Positions 1-6,171 of a stretch of DNA of 8,801 nucleotides are shown piece after piece. Each line of letters begins with the position of its first letter. Within the stretch, counting starts at the first letter, position 1. A program made the translations under genes and the position numbers. Below the pieces are notes generated by a model. That model saw nothing but the letters and a program-made list of their open reading frames with translations, ran no database searches and was not told the origin of the DNA. Origin of the DNA: Caldisericaceae bacterium (GTDB taxonomy: Bacteria > Calditrichota > Calditrichia > Calditrichales > Calditrichaceae); the NCBI GenBank assembly GCA_021160885.1, contig JAGHBR010000358.1:1-8801 (forward strand), in the 5' to 3' direction.

Positions 1-1710
1 CTGGCTTACCTCGGCCCACGGGACATGAAACGCATGGTTCCCATTGTGGTGCTGGTCATCATCTTTGTTTTGTACCTGGTATTGCGCCATTACAAAAGCA
101 CCTTTTTTACCCTCCTGGTGGTGTTGTTCAGTACGGTGTGGGCTTTTGGGCTAATGGCTACGCTAAACATTCCCATTTACTCCGTTTCAACCATGATTCC
201 AGTAATGCTCATTGCCATTGGCGTGGCCGACGGCATTCACCTGTACAGCCATTTGTACCTTTATTTAAAAGAGCACCCCAATGCCACGCGTAAAGAAGCG
301 GTTAAAGACATGCTGCACGAAATGTGGCGTCCAGTAGTCATGACTTCGGTAACCACGGCAGTGGGTTTCATTTCCTTGCTTACCTCGCAAGTGTACCCCA
401 TTAAGTACTTTGGTATTTTTACCGCCTTTGGCGTAATGATGGCCATGGTCTTTTCTTTGTTACTCATTCCTGCAGCCATTCTGGTTTTTGGGTTACCGCA
501 TCCTAAAAAACCAGCTAAAGTAGAAGGCGATGACGAAGAAGAGCGCGACAAAACCACGCAAATTGCTTACCGTTTTGCCGAAGGCGTGGTTAAACATCGC
601 ACCATGGTTTACGTGCTAACCATTTTGATTGCCGGACTTTCCATCTGGGGCATGACTAAAATCTGGATTAATTCCAGCTTTTTAGAAAAATTCGAAAAAG
701 ACAGCGACATCGTGCTTACCGACAAGTTTATTAACGAACATTTTGGCGGCACCAGCACGCTAAACGTCATTTTAGAAGGAGAAGATAACGACACCTTTAA
801 AGAACCGGAAGTTCTGCGTCAAATGGTAAAAATGCAGGACGACGTTGTTGGTCATTTAGCTGTGGTCGGTAATTCATTTTCTCTGGGCGACTACCTAAAA
901 CGCATGAACAAGGTTATGCACGCCGACAGCGAACAGTACAACACCATTCCAGACAATCAAAATCTGATTGCCCAGTACCTGTTGCTCTACGAGATGTCTG
1001 GCGATCCTGAAAATTTGTGGAAGGTAGTTACCGAAGATTACAAGAAGGCCAACATAACCTTTCAATTAAAAAGCGACAATTCCAAAGCCCTGCGTAGCGC
1101 CATTGCCATCATTGAAAAGTACCGTGACGATTTTAAGAAACATGGCGTGCAAATCAATTACGCCGGCTCCGGCTACAAAGCGTTAGTGTTTACAGACTTG
1201 ATTTTAGAAGGGCAGATTACCAGTCTCATTATGTCACTGTTCATCATCATCATTCTGCTTTCGCTGATGTTCAAAAAGATTAGTGTGGGGCTCATTGGCT
1301 CGGTACCCATCATCATTACGGCGCTCATTGGCTTTGGCGTCATGGGCTGGTTGAACATTCCGCTTAGCACCACCACGGCGCTCATTTCCAGCATTGCCAT
1401 TGGAATTGGTATCGACTACGCGGTGCACTTCATTGAACGGTACAAAATTTACGCCACCAAAACCGGCGACAAAATGCGCACCGTGCGCTTGACCATGCAC
1501 CATTCCGGTCGGGCCATCATCTTTAACGCCATTGTGGTCATTGCGGGCTTTTTAGTACTGCTGTTCTCGGTTTTTCCGCCAAACCGCATTCTGGGCACAC
1601 TGGTTTCGCTGAACATGTTTACCAGCTTTTTAGGAACGGTAACTGTCATGTTTCTGATCATGTACAGTACAAACATTTATTTCAAAAAACGAAAAACAAA
1701 AAACAATTAA
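1..1710 (+). CDS. RND/MMPL-family inner-membrane transporter, 5'-truncated
   Basis: The reading frame is open from the first base, so the start codon lies outside the window; 569 residues are visible, and full-length relatives usually have about 750-900. Numbering from the Met at 25, membrane segments lie near 4-21, 27-46, 55-70, 103-121, 127-155, 193-213, 396-415, 422-442, 447-466, 497-516 and 526-548. This matches TM2 to TM12 of the duplicated six-helix RND fold. A periplasmic domain (about 214-395) follows TM7, and a charged cytoplasmic linker (157-180) joins the halves. TM4 carries GVADGIH (Asp69) and TM10 carries GIDYAVHF (Asp464), the places where MMPL/HpnN-type pumps have proton-relay acids. 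This family exports lipids and other hydrophobic molecules using the proton gradient. The gene is followed 70 bases later by a LolA-like gene and then an outer-membrane barrel gene, suggesting envelope lipid traffic rather than drug efflux. Family is secure; substrate is unknown. Confidence 0.93.
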   Translation: MAYLGPRDMKRMVPIVVLVIIFVLYLVLRHYKSTFFTLLVVLFSTVWAFGLMATLNIPIYSVSTMIPVMLIAIGVADGIHLYSHLYLYLKEHPNATRKEAVKDMLHEMWRPVVMTSVTTAVGFISLLTSQVYPIKYFGIFTAFGVMMAMVFSLLLIPAAILVFGLPHPKKPAKVEGDDEEERDKTTQIAYRFAEGVVKHRTMVYVLTILIAGLSIWGMTKIWINSSFLEKFEKDSDIVLTDKFINEHFGGTSTLNVILEGEDNDTFKEPEVLRQMVKMQDDVVGHLAVVGNSFSLGDYLKRMNKVMHADSEQYNTIPDNQNLIAQYLLLYEMSGDPENLWKVVTEDYKKANITFQLKSDNSKALRSAIAIIEKYRDDFKKHGVQINYAGSGYKALVFTDLILEGQITSLIMSLFIIIILLSLMFKKISVGLIGSVPIIITALIGFGVMGWLNIPLSTTTALISSIAIGIGIDYAVHFIERYKIYATKTGDKMRTVRLTMHHSGRAIIFNAIVVIAGFLVLLFSVFPPNRILGTLVSLNMFTSFLGTVTVMFLIMYSTNIYFKKRKTKNN

Positions 1711-1721
1711 CCATGGAGACA

Positions 1722-1745
1722 ACGGGCGGTTTAACGGCCGCCTGT
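1722..1745 (+). other. intergenic hairpin inside the transporter operon
   Basis: ACGGGCGG (1722-1729) can pair with CCGCCTGT (1738-1745) through eight pairs, one a G-U, with an eight-base loop. No T tract follows, so it is not a classical terminator. It may be an RNA-processing or partial attenuation site between the transporter gene and the LolA-like gene. The function is inference. Confidence 0.25.
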
Positions 1746-1769
1746 TTGAATCCGGTAAAACCAACTAAT

Positions 1770-1774
1770 GGAGG
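1770..1774 (+). promoter_or_regulatory. ribosome binding site of the LolA-like gene
   Basis: GGAGG lies six bases before the ATG at 1781. It is a near-ideal Shine-Dalgarno sequence and fixes the start of the secreted LolA-like protein, which then begins directly with a signal peptide. Confidence 0.85.
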
Positions 1775-1780
1775 TGTACA

Positions 1781-2563
1781 ATGTTACGCAAACTCAGCAT
1801 CCTTTTAACCTTAATCGGCGCGCTTACGCTCAATGTATTTGCGCAGGAAAAACTCACCGGCTTGCAGGTGATGGAAAAAGTTTACAACCGTCCCACGGGC
1901 GAAGACATGGAAGCCAACCTGACCATGATTCTGATTAACGCCAACGGCGATCAACGCGTTCGCGAAATCAAACAGTTCAGTCGCGACTTTGGCAAAGTGG
2001 AAAAGAAGATCATGTTCTTCATTAAGCCGGCAGACGTACGCAACACGTCGTTCATGAACTGGAGCTACGACGATCCTAATAAAGACGATGATCAATGGAT
2101 TTACTTGCCGGCTTTGAAAAAAGTCAAACGCATTTCCAGCGACAGCAAAGGCGATTACTTCATGGGCTCCGACTTTACCTACGATGATTTAGGCGATCGT
2201 AAACCCAATGAAGACACACACAAAATTCTGCGCGAAGAAAAACTGAACGGCGAAGATTGCTACGTCATCGAGAGCATTCCTAAAGACGAAGATTACATGT
2301 ACTCGAAAACCATCACCTGGGTCATTAAAGACAAATGGATCGGTTTAAAGAAGGAATTCTACGACGAAGACGGCGATTTTCTAAAAACATTGAATGTTAA
2401 AAAGTACGAAAAAATCAGCGGTTACTGGATTATTACCAACACCGAAATGGACAACGCACAAAAGAAACACAAAACGATCATGAAATTGACCAATGTTAAA
2501 ATCAACGTTGGCATTCCCGCAAACAAGTTTACCGAAAGAATGATGAAACGGGGGCTGAAATAA
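1781..2563 (+). CDS. periplasmic LolA-like protein (outer membrane lipoprotein-sorting protein type)
   Basis: A 260-residue secreted protein. Residues 1-21 form a signal peptide (Lys/Arg start, hydrophobic core, VFA before QE), with no lipobox Cys. The mature part is rich in beta-strand patterns and contains QWIYLPALKKVKRI (105-118) and a GDYFMGSDFTYDDL stretch (124-137), typical of the LolA_like family (PF17131) that accompanies MMPL/RND transporters. LolA-fold proteins have an open barrel that carries acyl chains across the periplasm. The role here is inferred: accept a hydrophobic cargo from the preceding RND transporter and pass it to the outer membrane. Its stop codon overlaps the next gene's ATG by one base (TAATG), so the two are likely translationally coupled. 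It is not the housekeeping LolA, judging by its context and length. The domain call rests on recalled family patterns, not a search. Confidence 0.85.
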   Translation: MLRKLSILLTLIGALTLNVFAQEKLTGLQVMEKVYNRPTGEDMEANLTMILINANGDQRVREIKQFSRDFGKVEKKIMFFIKPADVRNTSFMNWSYDDPNKDDDQWIYLPALKKVKRISSDSKGDYFMGSDFTYDDLGDRKPNEDTHKILREEKLNGEDCYVIESIPKDEDYMYSKTITWVIKDKWIGLKKEFYDEDGDFLKTLNVKKYEKISGYWIITNTEMDNAQKKHKTIMKLTNVKINVGIPANKFTERMMKRGLK

Positions 2564-3792
2564 TGAAACAGGCAAAGTTTTTTCTGATCTGGCTGGCGCT
2601 GGTCGGTGGACTTTTTGCTCAGGGCATCCAATTTACCGGTTACGTGCGCAATTACACCGGCCTGCTGCTCACGGGCGACAACGAATTCTCCATTTTGCAG
2701 AACACGTTGAACCTGAACATCGAGCAAAGTAAGGACAAGGTGGCTTTTAAAGTAAATCCTTACATGTACCATTACGGCGACAGTGTTCTGGAACTGGGTC
2801 TGCGCGAAGCTTATCTGGACATTTACTTCAATTCCGTTGACTTGCGCATTGGACGGCAGCAGATCATTTGGGGTAAAGCCGACGGTGTGTTCATTACAGA
2901 CATCGTTTCGCCCAAAGATTTGCGCGAGTTTTTGCTTCCCGACTTTGACGAAATTCGCATGGGCGTTACCAGTTTAAAGGCCGACTACTACATTGGCGAC
3001 AACACCTTTGAGCTGGTCTGGATTCCGGTGTTTACGCCCACCCTTTTCCCGGAAGAAGGTAGCATCTGGCGTAAGCTGCCGGATTTTCCGGTAACGCCGA
3101 CTTTTGACCGTTCTAAAGAAGAAGTAAAGGCTTCGCTGGAAAACAGCGAAGTGTTTGCCAAATATTCGGCCTTAACGGCGCTAATCGATTTTGAAATCAT
3201 GGCCGGTTACGCCTGGGACGACGATCCTACCATGCACGTGCTTAAACAGATTGACCCGACTACCCACCGTTTGGTTGGGTTGACGGTCATGCCGCAGCAT
3301 CACCGTTTGACCATTGGTGGCGGTAGTTTTAGCACCACCCTGGGACCTTTTGTGCTGCGCGGTGAAGGCGCCTACTACCAGGGCAAGTATTTCAATACCA
3401 CCGATCCCATGGCCAAAGAATCCGTAGTGGAAAAAGATTACCTGCACTACCTGGTGGGTACGGACTTTACCTTCATGGATTGGAATCTAAGCATGCAGTT
3501 CATTCAGCAGGCCATCATGGATTACGACGACTACATTGACGACGACCAGTACTCTAACATGGCCACTTTTTTAGCTGCTCGTGATTTTTGGAATGAAACA
3601 TTGAACATTTCTCTGTTCATGTACTACGATATTAACAACGGAGCTTCGCTGGTTCGTCCCAAAATCACTTACGACCTGGCCGATGGTTTTGAGGTGTTGT
3701 TTGGCGCTAACATTTTCACCGGTACAACCGGCATGTTCGGCCAGTTCAACGACAACGACATGGTGTACACGAAGATTAAATTTAGTTTTTAA
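2563..3792 (+). CDS. outer-membrane beta-barrel protein, DUF1302-like
   Basis: A 409-residue protein with a signal peptide at 1-19/20 (hydrophobic run followed by LFAQ|GIQ). The mature sequence alternates aromatic and polar residues in many short strands. It ends in KIKFSF with a terminal Phe, the usual signal for Bam-dependent barrel insertion. The segment around 94-123 (RIGRQQIIWGKADG, then DIVSPKDLREF) resembles the conserved strand-and-loop block of DUF1302/alginate-export-like barrels. The start at 2563 overlaps the previous stop by one base; a purine-rich GGGGG at 2550-2554 could act as a weak ribosome site, and coupling is likely. As last gene of the RND/LolA-like operon it is a candidate outer-membrane exit or acceptor for the transported cargo. 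Barrel call is firm; family name is moderate and cargo is unknown. Confidence 0.82.
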   Translation: MKQAKFFLIWLALVGGLFAQGIQFTGYVRNYTGLLLTGDNEFSILQNTLNLNIEQSKDKVAFKVNPYMYHYGDSVLELGLREAYLDIYFNSVDLRIGRQQIIWGKADGVFITDIVSPKDLREFLLPDFDEIRMGVTSLKADYYIGDNTFELVWIPVFTPTLFPEEGSIWRKLPDFPVTPTFDRSKEEVKASLENSEVFAKYSALTALIDFEIMAGYAWDDDPTMHVLKQIDPTTHRLVGLTVMPQHHRLTIGGGSFSTTLGPFVLRGEGAYYQGKYFNTTDPMAKESVVEKDYLHYLVGTDFTFMDWNLSMQFIQQAIMDYDDYIDDDQYSNMATFLAARDFWNETLNISLFMYYDINNGASLVRPKITYDLADGFEVLFGANIFTGTTGMFGQFNDNDMVYTKIKFSF

Positions 3793-3819
3793 CATAAACA
3801 ACGTTCTTTGAACAGACAC

Positions 3820-3841
3820 GTAATTCGAACTTTAGTTCGAG
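3820..3841. repeat. left hairpin module of repeat unit 1
   Basis: A 22-base module with stem TCGAACT/AGTTCGA and outer GTAA. It is a third version of the modules at 3849-3870 and 3881-3902. The second unit keeps only a degraded trace (4046-4058). It starts 27 bases after the barrel gene stop and lacks a T tract, so a terminator role is not supported. Confidence 0.6.
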
Positions 3842-3848
3842 AAGTGGT

Positions 3849-3902
3849 CTCAAGCTAAAGCTTGAGTTACAAAAAACACTGTAACTCGAACTTCAGTTCG
3901 AG
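3849..3902. repeat. 54-base double-hairpin core, copy 1
   Basis: Two 22-base modules in opposite orientation flank a 10-base spacer. The left module contains CTCAAGCTAAAGCTTGAG plus GTTAC; the right has GTAAC overlapping CTCGAACTTCAGTTCGAG. Each module folds alone, and GTTAC/GTAAC lets the whole core form one larger imperfect palindrome. Copy 2 at 4066-4119 matches 53 of 54 bases. The modules differ from each other at paired positions (A-T against G-C, G-C against A-T), so pairing is preserved. Confidence 0.85.
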
Positions 3903-4005
3903 GAAAACTCACCCCCCATTCCCCCTCTCTTTGACCAAAAAGAGGGAGGCAACATGCTCCTTCAAATGCGTGTTGAGTAAACATCGGGGGGATGAGTTCA
4001 AAAAT

Positions 4006-4297
4006 GTTCTTTGAAGCAAATTTCATTGGATTAACAGAAAGGAAGACTTTAGTTTGAGAGCATGTCTCAAGCTAAAGCTTGAGTTACAAAAAGCACTGTA
4101 ACTCGAACTTCAGTTCGAGGAAAAACTTACCCTCCATCCCCTTCCCTGTCCGGCTACGCCAGCCAGACGGCTTGCTTTGTGAGTCTTTGACCAAAGCTCC
4201 ACAGGACATGCCACCAGGTCAGGCCCACAGGGCATGGAGGGGGGACGGTAGGCCCCTTCAAACGCGTGTTGAATAAACATCGTGGAGAGTTCAAAAA
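4006..4297. repeat. hairpin-rich intergenic repeat, unit 2
   Basis: Second tandem unit, also opening with GTTCTTTGAA (4006-4015). It contains the conserved core at 4066-4119 and ends in a tail at 4252-4282 that matches 28 of 31 bases of 3956-3986 in unit 1. Between core and tail it is longer than unit 1 and carries its own pairings: CCCTCCAT (4130-4137) with ATGGAGGG (4234-4241), and TGTCC (4147-4151) with GGACA (4204-4208). The short open frames crossing it on both strands are products of the repeat. Confidence 0.68.
4066..4119. repeat. 54-base double-hairpin core, copy 2
   Basis: Identical to the core at 3849-3902 except for one A to G change in the 10-base spacer. The sequence immediately left of it has diverged strongly between the copies, so the core is either recently copied, homogenised, or under constraint. 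Confidence 0.85.
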
Positions 4298-4366
4298 AGA
4301 AATTTAACAATTTTATTAAAAATTAAGCATGTTCATTAAAATCATTGACAACGCATTTTTAACAAA

Positions 4367-4371
4367 AGGAG
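4367..4371 (+). promoter_or_regulatory. ribosome binding site of the four-helix membrane protein
   Basis: AGGAG sits seven bases before the ATG at 4379 and supports this start. The AT-rich stretch 4301-4366 upstream probably holds the promoter, but no -35/-10 pair with good spacing could be chosen. Confidence 0.75.
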
Positions 4372-4378
4372 AACAACA

Positions 4379-4750
4379 ATGAATCGCATCATTTATTTAC
4401 GGATTATGGCCGTTATTGCCATGATTTTGGGCGCTATGGCTGTGGTAGCTGGCGGAAAAGTTCTGGCTGGTGTTTCTGTTCCCGATTACCATGTCATTCC
4501 TTGGTTGGTAAAGTACAATGTCACCATGGGAGTTGTGACTATTGTGACGGCGGTATTCTTGTGGTTAAAACATCCCTGGGGAAAAGTTGGGGCAATGGTC
4601 ATTACAACGGCACACATTATTGTTTTAGTGTTGTTGCTTACCGTTTTTAGTGGTGAAGTGGCCCAACACAGTGTGAACGCCATGACTTTTCGCGCTACAG
4701 TGTGGATTTTATTACTGGCTTTTATCCGAAAAAATTACCATGTTTTTTAA
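4379..4750 (+). CDS. small four-helix integral membrane protein, function unknown
   Basis: A 123-residue protein with four predicted membrane segments at about 5-25, 44-63, 69-91 and 99-116. Between the first two lies a periplasmic or cytoplasmic loop with DYHVIPWLVKYN (36-47), the most distinctive stretch. It ends with a basic RKNYHVF tail. There is no signal peptide cleavage site, no catalytic motif and no family I can name with confidence; the size and topology are like many small DoxX-sized membrane proteins, but no DoxX motif is seen. A good ribosome site and codon use like the large operon support it as a real gene. It is followed 27 bases later by the start of another tiny membrane protein, so the two may be co-transcribed and work together. 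Function is not assigned. Confidence 0.8.
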   Translation: MNRIIYLRIMAVIAMILGAMAVVAGGKVLAGVSVPDYHVIPWLVKYNVTMGVVTIVTAVFLWLKHPWGKVGAMVITTAHIIVLVLLLTVFSGEVAQHSVNAMTFRATVWILLLAFIRKNYHVF

Positions 4751-4806
4751 AAGGCAAAAAATAAGATTTAGCCTAAAATGAAAAAACGCTAACCTTCATT
4801 TTAATA

Positions 4807-4989
4807 GTGGCGCTGGTCATCGGTTTTGCCAGCGGCCTGCTGGCCATGTTAGCAGTGAGCCTTGTGCCCATTTTGTTAAGTCGCCCCCCATTTGTGCACT
4901 GGACATGGTACGTTTTGATCGGCAGTGGGGTGACCATTGGCGTGGGTATTCTTTCGCAGCGGCTGGTTGATAGAGAAGGCACTCAGTAA
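4807..4989 (+). CDS. tiny two-helix membrane protein, probably frameshifted at its start
   Basis: The open frame from a GTG at 4807 encodes 60 residues with hydrophobic segments at about 1-24 and 32-48 and a polar tail ending REGTQ. The GTG has no ribosome site and begins in the middle of the first helix. The frame is actually open from 4777. An ATG at 4778 is followed by AAAAAA and reads only MKKR-stop in its own frame. One extra A in that tract would give MKKTLTFILIV joined in frame to the body, a 70-residue protein with a normal start. So this is either a one-base disruption (real or sequencing error) or a gene needing slippage. No recognised family. It probably belongs with the preceding membrane protein gene. 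Confidence 0.55.
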   Translation: MALVIGFASGLLAMLAVSLVPILLSRPPFVHWTWYVLIGSGVTIGVGILSQRLVDREGTQ

Positions 4990-5086
4990 ATCGTTAGGCA
5001 CACAATATAATTAATGATTTAAAGTACTTTTCATCATCAAGCCTGACTTATCAAAAACATAGCAGTTGCGCATACCATCATTTTTT

Positions 5087-5115
5087 TTGATTTAACTAAA
5101 AAGAAGACGTATATT
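5087..5115 (+). promoter_or_regulatory. sigma70-type promoter of the toxin-antitoxin operon
   Basis: TTGATT (5087-5092) and TATATT (5110-5115) are separated by exactly 17 bases, with 4 of 6 and 5 of 6 matches to the consensus. Transcription would start near 5122, giving a leader of about 30 bases before the antitoxin ATG at 5154. This argues against an upstream TTG start at 5118. Confidence 0.65.
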
Positions 5116-5134
5116 ATTTGCAAACATGTACGTC
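5106..5134. promoter_or_regulatory. candidate antitoxin operator (inverted repeat)
   Basis: GACGTATAT (5106-5114) and ATGTACGTC (5126-5134) form an inverted repeat with 8 of 9 matching positions. It overlaps the -10 and the expected start of transcription. Ribbon-helix-helix antitoxins commonly repress their own operon by binding such repeats, so autoregulation here is a reasonable inference. Confidence 0.5.
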
Positions 5135-5153
5135 AAAATATCCGGGTATTAAA

Positions 5154-5399
5154 ATGAATACAAAATTAACATTACGCATAGATAAACAATTAATTAAATC
5201 TACCAAAGAATATTCAAACAGAACAGGTAAATCACTTTCGCGGATTGTAAGCGATTTTTTTAAAATCATTAGAAATGAAAAATTAAAACAAAAGAAAAGT
5301 GGAACTACACCTACTGTTCAATCTTTGAAAGGTATTTTAAAAGGATCTAAAATAGACAAAAACGATTACAAACAGCATCTTGAAGACAAATATTTATGA
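5154..5399 (+). CDS. ribbon-helix-helix antitoxin, DUF6364-like
   Basis: An 81-residue basic protein. MNTKLTLRIDKQLI gives the DNA-binding beta strand (3-9), followed by two helices (about 10-24 and 27-41, with the GKSLSRIV turn), the standard ribbon-helix-helix dimer fold. The C-terminal part (55-81, VQSLKGILKG then a charged DKNDYKQHLEDKYL helix) resembles the toxin-binding tail of DUF6364/VapB-like antitoxins. ATG 5154 is chosen because it lies downstream of the promoter and starts at the conserved strand; only a weak GGG (5144-5146) precedes it. It overlaps the toxin gene by ATGA, and its job is to neutralise that toxin and repress the operon. The sequence is visibly more A+T-rich than the flanking operons, consistent with acquisition by transfer. 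Confidence 0.85.
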   Translation: MNTKLTLRIDKQLIKSTKEYSNRTGKSLSRIVSDFFKIIRNEKLKQKKSGTTPTVQSLKGILKGSKIDKNDYKQHLEDKYL

Positions 5400-5824
5400 A
5401 GGTGCTTTTTGATACCAATGTCATTCTGGATGTTTTATTAGATAGAGAACCCTTTTCTGAAGCGGCAATACAATTATTGTCAATGGTTGAACGTTCAGAG
5501 ATCATTGGTTTTGTTTGTTCCACAACCATCACAACCATCCACTATCTTACCGCTAAAGTACTTGGCCGTCAGGCAGCCACACAGCATATTTGTTCTTTAC
5601 TTTCCATGTTCGAAATTTCTCCTGTTAATAGAGTCGTTTTAGAACAAGCATTACGTTTAAATTTCAATGATTTTGAAGACGCTGTTTTATATGCTTCCGC
5701 GTTCCATACCGGCGTTGAGTACATCGTAACCAGAAATGTCTCTGATTTCAAACAATCTGAATTGCCCGTTTTCACGCCAGTGGAATTCATAAATATTCTT
5801 GATACATTAAAAAACAATGATTAA
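5396..5824 (+). CDS. PIN-domain ribonuclease toxin (VapC-like, PIN_3 type)
   Basis: A 142-residue PIN-domain protein. It starts with VLFDTNVILDVLLDREPF (Asp6, Asn8, Asp12), then has a helical middle, the block NDFEDAVLYASA (91-102, acids Asp92, Glu94, Asp95) and YIVTRNVSDF (109-118, Asp117). These give the clustered acids that hold divalent metal in PIN nucleases. The central Glu of classical VapC is not obvious (the region reads STTITTIHYL), which is usual in the PIN_3-type branch (PF13470). Such toxins cleave RNA, often tRNA or rRNA, when the antitoxin is degraded; the target here is unknown. The ATG overlaps the antitoxin stop by four bases. The distal end is AT-rich with a T7 run shortly after the stop, which may help termination. 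Confidence 0.9.
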   Translation: MKVLFDTNVILDVLLDREPFSEAAIQLLSMVERSEIIGFVCSTTITTIHYLTAKVLGRQAATQHICSLLSMFEISPVNRVVLEQALRLNFNDFEDAVLYASAFHTGVEYIVTRNVSDFKQSELPVFTPVEFINILDTLKNND

Positions 5825-5908
5825 GAACCTTCATTTTTTTAAACACAAATTTCGCTAAGGAAACACAGAGAAACTTTAAATACTAAATCAAATAACCAAA
5901 TCAGAGAC

Positions 5909-5927
5909 TCACTGCTGTCCAAAATAA
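5909..5927 (+). repeat. 19-base direct repeat, copy 1
   Basis: TCACTGCTGTCCAAAATAA; the second copy at 6063-6081 has TCACTGTTGTCCAAAATAA, one difference. An inverted GGACAGCA lies at 6315-6322. Such sequences could be end fragments of an insertion sequence, but no transposase is present. Confidence 0.6.
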
Positions 5928-6062
5928 CTACATTCCTTTATAATTTTTATTTTAAACTTTGTTATTTTGCCCCATCTCGAAGATTAATAAATTCAAAACT
6001 AGAATTTCGAAATACGAAATCCCCTTCACATTCCAGACAATATGGAAATAAAAGAGGTCATG

Positions 6063-6081
6063 TCACTGTTGTCCAAAATAA
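6063..6081 (+). repeat. 19-base direct repeat, copy 2
   Basis: Matches 5909-5927 at 18 of 19 positions, 154 bases away. See the first copy for the possible origin. Confidence 0.6.
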
Positions 6082-6142
6082 ATTAGATGAAGGAAATGTT
6101 TCCATGTTTTAAGGTCAAGCCCTACAAATCAATGCTGCGGTT

Positions 6143-6171
6143 CTCCCTTCCCTTTGGCAAAGGGAAGGGAG
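6143..6171. repeat. perfect 13-bp purine/pyrimidine hairpin
   Basis: CTCCCTTCCCTTT (6143-6155) pairs fully with AAAGGGAAGGGAG (6159-6171) around a three-base GGC loop. A T7 run starts 12 bases later (6184-6190), too far for a classical terminator. The style resembles the CT-rich hairpin in repeat unit 1 (3923-3946), so it may be a member of the same kind of dispersed palindromes. Confidence 0.65.

Larger units (their letters stand above)
3803..4004. repeat. hairpin-rich intergenic repeat, unit 1
   Basis: First of two tandem units between the barrel gene and the next gene. The unit begins with GTTCTTTGAA, then has three 22-base hairpin modules (3820-3841, 3849-3870, 3881-3902). A CT-rich hairpin follows (3923-3932 with 3937-3946, one mismatch), then CAACATGC/GCGTGTTG (3950-3957 with 3969-3976, one wobble). 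The right part is enclosed by AACTCA-CCCCCC (3906-3917) and its near-complement at 3986-3998. The region has no credible open reading frame. It resembles REP/MITE-like dispersed elements, but no transposase is nearby. Confidence 0.7.

Noticed and set aside
4079..4310. Open frames of 65 and 66 codons on both strands
   Set aside because: They lie entirely in repeat unit 2, have no ribosome site, and their sequence is explained by the palindromic repeat.
3793..4378. CRISPR array or structured-RNA gene
   Set aside because: Only two units, of unequal length, with no short regular spacers; no known RNA motif was recognised.
5118..5153. TTG start extending the antitoxin by 12 residues
   Set aside because: It overlaps the region between the -10 and the expected start of transcription, and the conserved fold begins at the ATG at 5154.
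5807..5843. Terminator after the toxin gene
   Set aside because: TTAAAAAA and TTTTTTAA can pair, but the stem is A-T only and overlaps the coding end; too weak to annotate as a terminator.
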